Origin: Pseudoruegeria aquimaris
GTDB taxonomy: Bacteria > Pseudomonadota > Alphaproteobacteria > Rhodobacterales > Rhodobacteraceae
Length of the DNA: 64,000 nucleotides
Assembly: GCF_900172235.1 (NCBI RefSeq)
Contig: NZ_FWFQ01000009.1
Coordinates: forward strand, 62,001-126,000
Direction: 5' to 3'
The position numbers were made by a program, and so were the translations under genes. How positions within the stretch are numbered: the first letter of the stretch is position 1; the number at the start of each line of letters is the position of its first letter. The notes under the pieces are model-generated. The model ran no database searches. It was given only the letters and a program-made list of their open reading frames with translations, and was not told where the DNA came from. This document shows positions 57,827 through 64,000 of the stretch, piece after piece.

Positions 57827-57939
57827 GCGGTACCCCCTTGATCAACCCGGCGCGGATGTCCGGACAGCCAAAAGGGCTACAGGGAGCGGGCTAAAGGGGG
57901 TTTAAGCCACCGCGCGGTGGGGTGTGCCGGCGGAGCGCC

Positions 57940-58353
57940 TCAGGCGCCTGCGCCGGGCGGTTGCAGGAAGCGCACGCCGTTGATGCGCCACTCTCCGCCC
58001 TGCCGGATCATCATGTATTCGAGGAAATGCACCGCGCCGCCCTGATCCCGGATCATCACCACCTGGTAGCGCGCCGCCCCCGCCTCGCGCTGGTCGAGAA
58101 AACGCACGTCATCGGGCCGCCAGACCATGGGATAGCCGCCGCGCACCATCTCCCCGAAGCGCTCGGGGGTTCCGAACATGCCTTGGATCATGGGCGATGC
58201 GAAGCCGAAGGCCGTCGTCACGTCATCGGCGAGAAAGGCGTCGATCTGGGAGCGGATCACGTCAGAAACGCTCTGGGACTGGGCCTGCGCCTTGGAAACG
58301 ATTGTCAGGGTCATGAGGCCCACGAGGGCCAAGGTGTAGATGAAACCGCGCAT
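57940..58353 (-). CDS. DUF4864 periplasmic protein
   Basis: 137 residues with a signal peptide (MRGFIYTLALVGLMTLTIVS ending AQAQS). The rest fits DUF4864: VIRSQIDAFLADDVTTAFGF, FGTPERFGEMVRGGYPMVWR and a C-terminal WRINGVRFLQPP, a cystatin/NTF2-like small fold. AAGGAGG precedes the ATG. Function unknown. It is upstream of the spike gene on the same strand with a 113-base gap. Confidence 0.85.
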   Translation of the reverse strand: MRGFIYTLALVGLMTLTIVSKAQAQSQSVSDVIRSQIDAFLADDVTTAFGFASPMIQGMFGTPERFGEMVRGGYPMVWRPDDVRFLDQREAGAARYQVVMIRDQGGAVHFLEYMMIRQGGEWRINGVRFLQPPGAGA

Positions 58354-58427
58354 GGGGGCCTCCTTTCCTTGCTCCTACAAGGATAGAAAGCGCGCCGCGC
58401 GGGTCAAATCGACGGCGCGTGCCGGGC

Positions 58428-60272
58428 TCAGGCCGAGGCTTTCTCCTCGAGCGTCAGCCACTCTTCCTCGCAGGCCGCCAGCGCCTGCTGACGCTCCACC
58501 AGCGCCTCGCTTGCCTTTGCGAATTTCGCCGGCTCCCGGCTGAACAGTTCCGGATCGGAAAGAAACTCGGTCAGCTTGGCGATCTCGGCCTCAAGCCGCT
58601 CGATCTCCGCCGGCAGGGCGTCGAGCCGCTTCTTCTCGGTGAAGGAAAGCCCCTCGGCCGCCGGGGCGGATGCTTTCGGGGCGGCAACGGAAGCCTTGGG
58701 CGATTTTTCCTGCTGCGCCGGAGGCTTGCCCGCGCCGGAGCCCGGCGCCGGCTTCTGCGCGCTCTCGGCCCGTTGGGCCTGGTAGTCCGTCCAGCCCCCG
58801 GCATAGACGGTGGCCCGCCCGTCGCCTTCCATGGCCACGGTGGTGGCGGCCACGCGATCGATGAAATCCCGGTCGTGGCTGACAAGGAGCACCGTGCCGT
58901 CGTAGTCGCCCAGAAGATCCTGGAGCAGGTCGAGCGTCTCCACGTCCAGATCGTTGGTCGGCTCGTCGAGCACCAGCAGGTTGCTTTCACGCGCCATGAT
59001 CTTGGCCAGCAGCAGCCGCGCCTTTTCCCCGCCCGAGAGCGCCCGCACCGGGGCGCGGGCCTGGCTCTCGTCGAAGAGGAACTCCTTCAGGTAGCCCACC
59101 ACGTGCTTGGGCGTGCCCCGGACCATCACCTGGTCGGAGCGCCCCGAAACCCCCAGCAGCGGATCGCCGGCGAGGTTCTCCCACAGGCTTTTCTCCGGGT
59201 CGAGGCGGGCGCGATTCTGATCGAACACCGCCATTTCGATCTTGGTGCCCAGTGTCACCGTGCCCGCGTCCGGCGCCTCCTGCCCGATGAGCATCTTCAG
59301 AAGCGTCGTCTTGCCCACGCCGTTCGGCCCCACGAAGGCCACGCGGTCTCCGCGCTGCACCTTCAGATCGAAGCCGCTGACGATCACCTTGTCGCCGAAG
59401 CGTTTTTCCAGCCCGACGGCCTCGATCACCTTATTGCCGGACTGCGGCGCGGCTTCCAGTTCCATCGCCGCGGTGCCCTTGCGCCGGATCTGCGCCGCGC
59501 GCTCGGCCTTCATGGCGTGCAGGGCCCGCAGCCGGCCCTGGTTGCGCTTGCGCCGGGCCGAAATGCCCTCCACCGCCCAGCGAGCCTCGGCCTTGATCTT
59601 GCGGTTGAGCTTGTGGCGCGCTTCGTCTTCCTCTTCCCAGGTCTTGTCGCGCCAGGCCTCGAAGGCGGCGAACCCCTTGTCCTGCCGCCGCACCTGCCCG
59701 CGATCGACCCAGAGCGTGGCCCGCGTGAGCGCGTTCAGGAAGGCGCGGTCGTGGCTGATCAGCACGAAGGCCTTGCGCGTCTCCGCCAGCTCGCGCTCAA
59801 GCCACTGGATCGCCTCGATGTCAAGGTGGTTGGTCGGCTCGTCCAGCAGCATCAGGTCGGGATCCTCGGCCAGCAGCTTGGCCAGCGCCGCGCGCCGCCG
59901 CTCGCCCCCGGAGGCGGAGGCCACCGGCGTATCGGGCGAGAACTTGAGCCCCTCGGCCACGACATCCACCCGGTAGGCTTCGGAAGGCTCCAGCCCGCTC
60001 GCGGCGAAGGCCCCGAGGGTCTCGAAGCCGCTCAGATCCGGATCCTGCTCCATGTAGCCCACGGAGGTGCCCGGCGGCACCACGCGGCTGCCGCTGTCCG
60101 GCTCCACCAGCGCCGCCATCACCTTCATCAGGGTGGATTTGCCGGAGCCGTTGCGGCCCACCAGCGCCACCCTGTCGCCGGGTTGGACAACCAGCGAAAG
60201 ATCGGAAAAGACGGGATCGCCCCCGAAGGTCAGGGAGATGTCGGAAAGCTGGAGAAGCGGTGCACGTGCCAT
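58428..60272 (-). CDS. ABC-F ATPase (Uup type)
   Basis: 614 residues, no membrane helices. NBD1 has Walker A VGRNGSGKSTLM and signature SGGERRRAALA; NBD2 has GPNGVGKTTLL and LSGGEKARLLLA, each with an LDEPTN Walker B. A charged linker joins them. The last 70 residues are a coiled coil (LDALPAEIERLEAEIAKLTE). Uup-type ABC-F proteins act on ribosomes or branched DNA in the cytoplasm. Stands alone, convergent to nothing close. Confidence 0.93.
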   Translation of the reverse strand: MARAPLLQLSDISLTFGGDPVFSDLSLVVQPGDRVALVGRNGSGKSTLMKVMAALVEPDSGSRVVPPGTSVGYMEQDPDLSGFETLGAFAASGLEPSEAYRVDVVAEGLKFSPDTPVASASGGERRRAALAKLLAEDPDLMLLDEPTNHLDIEAIQWLERELAETRKAFVLISHDRAFLNALTRATLWVDRGQVRRQDKGFAAFEAWRDKTWEEEDEARHKLNRKIKAEARWAVEGISARRKRNQGRLRALHAMKAERAAQIRRKGTAAMELEAAPQSGNKVIEAVGLEKRFGDKVIVSGFDLKVQRGDRVAFVGPNGVGKTTLLKMLIGQEAPDAGTVTLGTKIEMAVFDQNRARLDPEKSLWENLAGDPLLGVSGRSDQVMVRGTPKHVVGYLKEFLFDESQARAPVRALSGGEKARLLLAKIMARESNLLVLDEPTNDLDVETLDLLQDLLGDYDGTVLLVSHDRDFIDRVAATTVAMEGDGRATVYAGGWTDYQAQRAESAQKPAPGSGAGKPPAQQEKSPKASVAAPKASAPAAEGLSFTEKKRLDALPAEIERLEAEIAKLTEFLSDPELFSREPAKFAKASEALVERQQALAACEEEWLTLEEKASA

Positions 60273-60350
60273 GGCGCGCAGCTAACCGCCGCCACCGTCA
60301 ACGTCAAGGGAGCGCTGGCACGCCCTTGGTTGACGCCAGGTTAACGAGAT

Positions 60351-60379
60351 TTGTGCGACACCGGGTTTCGTGGTATGAT
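60351..60379 (+). promoter_or_regulatory. Sigma-70-like promoter of the small secreted protein
   Basis: TATGAT (60374-60379) as -10 and TTGTGC (60351-60356) as a weak -35 with 17 bases between. About 115 bases of leader follow before the ATG. Confidence 0.45.
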
Positions 60380-60500
60380 CTGTGCAATTTCCAAGACAGA
60401 ACCACCCGGCACGCCTCCATGCAAGCCGCTCTGCCCGCGCCCATGTTTTAGCGGGCCCTTCATTTTGCGACCATCGACTTTGACACGAAAGGAACAGCCA

Positions 60501-60728
60501 ATGACCGTTTTCAGGAAATCCGCCCTCGCGCTTGCGATCGCCCTGGCCCCGGTGGCCGCCCAGGCGCAGTTCGTCGGCATGGGCGCCACGCTCAGCGCCA
60601 CCGCGCAGATTTCGCCCTCGCTGGAGAAAAGCTGCTTCGACAACCCGCCCTGCCCCGGCCAGCAGGTGGACACCACCCGCGCCGACACTGCCGTGCTGAT
60701 CCAGCCTGCGACGCCTGACAAGAAGTAG
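60501..60728 (+). CDS. Small secreted protein, 75 residues
   Basis: ATG at 60501 with AAAGGAACAGCC upstream. The signal peptide [20 protein letters not shown] is cleaved near AQAQF; the mature part is about 53 residues with Cys in KSCFDNPPCPGQQ, possibly one disulphide, and ends PATPDKK. I do not recognise a family. It lies between the ABC-F gene (divergent) and parE. Confidence 0.65.
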   Translation: MTVFRKSALALAIALAPVAAQAQFVGMGATLSATAQISPSLEKSCFDNPPCPGQQVDTTRADTAVLIQPATPDKK

Positions 60729-60861
60729 GCCGGGCGTCCTGCGCGCCGGTATCCAGCGTGTTTCCGGCGCGTCGGCCCTTCGGCAATCGCCTTTGCCCAT
60801 TGCCCCTGCCCCACGAAATCTGCTCTAATGGAGGGAACAAACAACAACCCGTAGAGCAGCC

Positions 60862-62832
60862 ATGAACATGCCCGGTGACGATCTCCTGTCCGGTTCCGAC
60901 TCCAGCCAAACCTATGATGCCTCCTCCATCGAGGTGCTCGAAGGGCTTGAGCCGGTGCGCAAGCGGCCCGGCATGTATATCGGCGGCACCGACGAGCGCG
61001 CGCTGCACCACATGGTGGCCGAGATCCTCGACAACTCGATGGACGAGGCCGTGGCCGGCCACGCCAACCGCATCGAGGTGGAACTGCACGCCGATTACTC
61101 GCTCACGGTGCGCGACAACGGCCGCGGCATCCCCACCGATCCGCACCCGAAATTCCCCGACAAGAGCGCGCTGGAGGTGATCCTCTGCACGCTGCACGCC
61201 GGCGGCAAGTTCTCCGGCAAGGCCTACCAGACCTCCGGCGGCCTGCACGGCGTGGGCGCCTCGGTGGTGAACGCGCTTTCGGATTCGATGGTGGTGCAGG
61301 TGGCGCGCAACAAGGAGCTGGTGGAGCAGCGGTTCTCGCGCGGCGTGCCCCTGGGCCCGGTGCAGAAGATCGGCGCCGCCCCCAACCGCCGCGGCACCTC
61401 GGTGACGTTCCACGCCGATGAGCAGATCTTCGGCCACCACCGTTTCAAACCCGCCCGGCTGTTCAAGTCCATCCGCTCCAAGGCCTATCTCTTCTCCGGC
61501 GTGGAGATTCGCTGGAAGAGCGCCATCGACGACGGCGAAACCCCGACCGAAGCCACCTTCCACTTCCCCGGCGGCCTGTCGGACTACCTGAAGGAAACGC
61601 TCGGCAGCGCCTCGACCTATGCCGATGCGCCCTTCGCGGGCACCGTGGATTTCCAGGAGCGTTTCAACACGCCCGGCAAGGTCGAATGGGCGATCAACTG
61701 GACGCCCAGCCGAGACGGCTTCATCCAATCCTACTGCAACACCGTGCCCACGCCCGAGGGCGGCACCCACGTGGCCGGCTTCTGGGCGGCGATCCTGAAG
61801 GGGATCAAGGCCTATGGCGAGTTGGTGAACAACAAGAAGGCCGCGCAGATCACGCGCGACGATCTCATCACCGGCGGCTGCGCGCTCGTCTCCTGCTTCA
61901 TCAGCGAGCCGGAGTTCGTGGGCCAGACGAAGGACCGCCTCGCCACCGTCGAAGCGCAGAAGCTCGTGGAAGGCGCAGTGCGCGACCATTTCGACAACTG
62001 GCTGGCGGCGGATACGAAATCCGCCGGCGCCATCCTCGATTTCCTGGTCCTGCGCGCCGAGGAACGGCTGCGCCGCAAGCAGGAGAAGGAGACCCAGCGC
62101 AAGACGGCCACCAAGCGGCTGCGCCTGCCCGGCAAGCTGGTGGATTGCTCCGCCACGAGCCGCGAGGGCACCGAACTGTTCATCGTGGAAGGGGACTCCG
62201 CGGGCGGCTCCGCCAAGATGGCACGGGACCGCCGGACGCAGGCGCTGCTGCCCCTGCGCGGCAAGATCCTGAACGTGCTCGGCGCCGCCTCCTCCAAGCT
62301 GGGCTCCAACGCCGAGATCAACGATCTGACCCAGGCGCTCGGCGTCGGGCTGGGCACGAAGTTCAACATCGACGATCTGCGCTACGAGAAGATCATCATC
62401 ATGACGGACGCCGACGTGGACGGCGCCCATATCGCCTCGCTGCTGATGACCTTCTTCTTCACCCAGATGCGCCCGATGATCGACGCAGGCCACCTGTATC
62501 TGGCCTGCCCGCCGCTCTACCGGCTCACGCAGGGGGCCAAGCGCGTCTATTGCCTCGACGATGCGGAGAAGGAGGCGTGGCTCGCCAAGGGGCTGGGCGG
62601 CAAGGGCAAGATCGACGTCAGCCGCTTCAAGGGCCTCGGCGAGATGGACGCGAAAGATCTGAAGGACACGACGATGAACCCGGCCACGCGCAAGCTGATC
62701 CGGGTGACGATCGACGAGGACGAACCGGGCGAAACCGGCGATCTGGTGGAGCGACTGATGGGCAAGAAGCCGGAGCTGCGGTTCCAGTATATCCAGGAAA
62801 ACGCGCGGTTTGTTGAGGAACTGGATGTTTAA
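60862..62832 (+). CDS. parE: DNA topoisomerase IV subunit B
   Basis: 656 residues. The GHKL ATPase part: VRKRPGMYIGGTDERALHH, EILDNSMDEAVAGHA, DNGRGIPTDPHPK and GGLHGVGASVVNALSD. The TOPRIM part has EGDSAGGSAKMARDRR and IIIMTDADVDGAHI with the DxD metal site. The insert-free length and SKLGSNAEINDL point to ParE rather than GyrB. It decatenates chromosomes with ParC, which is not in the window. Confidence 0.95.
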   Translation: MNMPGDDLLSGSDSSQTYDASSIEVLEGLEPVRKRPGMYIGGTDERALHHMVAEILDNSMDEAVAGHANRIEVELHADYSLTVRDNGRGIPTDPHPKFPDKSALEVILCTLHAGGKFSGKAYQTSGGLHGVGASVVNALSDSMVVQVARNKELVEQRFSRGVPLGPVQKIGAAPNRRGTSVTFHADEQIFGHHRFKPARLFKSIRSKAYLFSGVEIRWKSAIDDGETPTEATFHFPGGLSDYLKETLGSASTYADAPFAGTVDFQERFNTPGKVEWAINWTPSRDGFIQSYCNTVPTPEGGTHVAGFWAAILKGIKAYGELVNNKKAAQITRDDLITGGCALVSCFISEPEFVGQTKDRLATVEAQKLVEGAVRDHFDNWLAADTKSAGAILDFLVLRAEERLRRKQEKETQRKTATKRLRLPGKLVDCSATSREGTELFIVEGDSAGGSAKMARDRRTQALLPLRGKILNVLGAASSKLGSNAEINDLTQALGVGLGTKFNIDDLRYEKIIIMTDADVDGAHIASLLMTFFFTQMRPMIDAGHLYLACPPLYRLTQGAKRVYCLDDAEKEAWLAKGLGGKGKIDVSRFKGLGEMDAKDLKDTTMNPATRKLIRVTIDEDEPGETGDLVERLMGKKPELRFQYIQENARFVEELDV

Positions 62833-63123
62833 AAATATTCGCTTTGTTTTAGGCTTTGTTGGAGCGCTCATCGGAGGGTAGATTTAGCTCCACCTCTCGT
62901 CTCTCGTTTGCTGCTACTCTCACTCCTTAGATTCTTTCTCTCTCCGGTAGCGGAAGGCAGCCCCAGCCCGTAGGTGGGGGCTGAAAGCCCCCGCCTGGGG
63001 GGCGGGCGGGGGCTGTCCGGCCTGCGGCCGGACGGTTGATAGAGCACGAAGCACCTCCCCCCCCAAACAGGGGTGACACCCCCGACGCCCCCGCGTTAGG
63101 CTCGCTGCAAACCGGAGGCTTTC
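62833..63123. other. 291-base spacer: pyrimidine tract and GC hairpins
   Basis: After parE come a pyrimidine-rich tract of about 60 bases (62886-62946), then GGGGGCT-GAA-AGCCCCC (62976-62992), then GTCCGGCC-TGC-GGCCGGAC (63015-63033), then C-runs. No gene seen. The hairpins may end parE transcripts; CGGAGGC near 63112-63118 is the next gene's ribosome site. Confidence 0.5.
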
Positions 63124-63570
63124 ATGGACGCAACCACTGCCAAATACGCCGCTCTCATGCTTGCCGCCGGGATCGGCATTCCGCTGCTGGCCGCGCTCAA
63201 CGCCGCCCTCGGCACCCGCCTCGGCAGCCCCTTTGCCGCTGGCCTCGTGCTCTTCGCCGTCGCCTTCTCGGCAACCGCGCTCGTGGTGCTGATCACCGGC
63301 CCCGCCCCGCTCGCCAAACTGCCCGGAACGCCCGTTCATCTCTTTGCCGCCGGGCTTCTGGTGGCCTTCTACGTGCTCTCCATCACATGGGTCGCGCCGC
63401 GCTTCGGGGTGGGCAATGCGGTGTTCTTCGTGCTGTTGGGGCAGTTGATCTCCGCCGCCGCGATCGACCATTTCGGCCTCTTCGGCGCGCGCCTCTCCCC
63501 GCTCAGCCTCACCCGTGCCGCAGGCATTGCCGTGATGGCCTTCGGCGTCTACCTCACGCAACGCGCCTGA
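63124..63570 (+). CDS. YdcZ-type (DUF606) DMT superfamily membrane protein
   Basis: 148 residues with four or five hydrophobic helices. ALMLAAGIGIPLLAALNAAL and ITWVAPRFGVGNAVFFVLLG fit the DMT_YdcZ family, half-size drug/metabolite transporters that pair as dimers. GGAGG lies upstream. Its stop overlaps the next ATG by one base (TGATG), suggesting coupling. Confidence 0.85.
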   Translation: MDATTAKYAALMLAAGIGIPLLAALNAALGTRLGSPFAAGLVLFAVAFSATALVVLITGPAPLAKLPGTPVHLFAAGLLVAFYVLSITWVAPRFGVGNAVFFVLLGQLISAAAIDHFGLFGARLSPLSLTRAAGIAVMAFGVYLTQRA

Positions 63571-64000
63571 TGCGCGCCCTTCTCCCCCTGCTGCTGCTGG
63601 CGGCCTGCACCATTCGCCCACTCACGCCCAACGAGGCCGCCTTCACCGAAGCGCTGACCGGGGAAAGCCTTGATGCCGCGCCGATCCGCCTGGTCACGAA
63701 TGATTTCATCGGCTCCGTGCCCTACTCCCGCCCCGTGCGCCCCCGCACCACCTGCCGCGAGAAAATCCTGCCGCCTCCCGAAGGCAGCCGCGAAGAGGTG
63801 CGCACGGCGGGCATGGTGCTGTTCAATCACGTCCACCTGAACCCGGATTTCGCGCCGGAGGATCTGATGCCGGGCTACCCGGAGCGGATCAACCTCGCCG
63901 CCGCCATGTTTCTTGCCCACGAGATGGTGCACGTCTGGCAGTGGCAGAACCGCGAAACCACAGGCTACCACCCGCTGAAGGCCGCCGCCGAGCACCGGGT
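63570..64000 (+). CDS. Lipoprotein with HExxH metallopeptidase motif, partial (cut by window edge)
   Basis: 143 codons are visible. The start MRALLPLLLLAACTIRPL is a lipobox signal (LAAC), so a lipid-anchored periplasmic protein is expected. FLAHEMVHVWQWQN holds an HEMVH zinc motif near residue 115. The family is not clear to me; related proteins are annotated only as hypothetical. Whether the downstream zinc ligand exists cannot be seen. Confidence 0.7.
   Translation, partial: MRALLPLLLLAACTIRPLTPNEAAFTEALTGESLDAAPIRLVTNDFIGSVPYSRPVRPRTTCREKILPPPEGSREEVRTAGMVLFNHVHLNPDFAPEDLMPGYPERINLAAAMFLAHEMVHVWQWQNRETTGYHPLKAAAEHR

Overview
The window reads as chromosomal core DNA from a GC-rich alphaproteobacterium, most likely a Rhodobacteraceae (Roseobacter-type) species. 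Pointers are the gene orders rseP-dxr-cdsA-uppS-frr-pyrH and bamA-ompH-fabZ-lpxA-lpxI, an aglEFGAK alpha-glucoside locus, a Pta fused to a MaoC domain, a ctaD next to a small cytochrome c, and a protein that resembles the head-spike protein of the Rhodobacter gene transfer agent. I see no insertion sequence, prophage, integrase, CRISPR array or rRNA. There is one tRNA, tRNA-Leu(GAG).

Layout. 0-10.5 kb (minus strand): envelope and isoprenoid block: pyrH, frr, uppS, cdsA, dxr, rseP, a 46-residue membrane ORF, a terminator, then bamA, ompH, fabZ, lpxA and the start of lpxI. 10.6-19 kb (plus): miaA, an AraC regulator and a four-gene peptide-type ABC importer with a Tat-exported binding protein. 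19-20.7 kb: structured intergenic DNA, a lytic transglycosylase and ssb. 20.7-30.7 kb: sugar locus, with aglEFGAK (minus) divergent from a LacI regulator, a GH1 beta-glucosidase and glucokinase (plus); two identical palindromes lie in the divergent region. 30.8-35.4 kb: ackA and MaoC-Pta, a holin-like membrane protein, cobT and tRNA-Leu. 35.6-39.2 kb: lipB, cytochrome c, ctaD and a DUF2244 protein. 39.6-46.2 kb: a CBU_0592-type membrane protein, a FabMG-like protein, a YqeY protein, carA, a MshEN-glycosyltransferase fusion and a GntR regulator. 46.3-53.6 kb: HAD phosphatase, an 80-residue membrane protein, a UbiH-type monooxygenase, a class V aminotransferase with two Lrp regulators divergent from ilvC, an EamA exporter and a hemerythrin protein. 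53.6-64 kb: a K+ channel with an N-terminal cysteine cluster, UspA, a PPOX-fold protein, the GhsB-like spike, a DUF4864 protein, an ABC-F ATPase, a small secreted protein, parE, a YdcZ transporter and a partial HExxH lipoprotein.

How the genes work together. The left end couples phospholipid, undecaprenyl, LPS and outer-membrane protein assembly. The sugar locus is a complete import-to-phosphorylation module: binding protein, two permeases and an ATPase, then an intracellular alpha-glucosidase, a beta-glucosidase and glucokinase, apparently under one LacI repressor. AckA with MaoC-Pta handles acetyl phosphate. The most interesting items are non-coding or unusual fusions: a possible two-state hairpin over the ctaD ribosome-binding site, a terminator-like hairpin inside the start of the DUF2244 gene, an orphan GTA spike gene, and a K+ channel with a possible zinc-ribbon. 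No strikingly foreign island is present. All family assignments are from reading the sequence; no database search was run.
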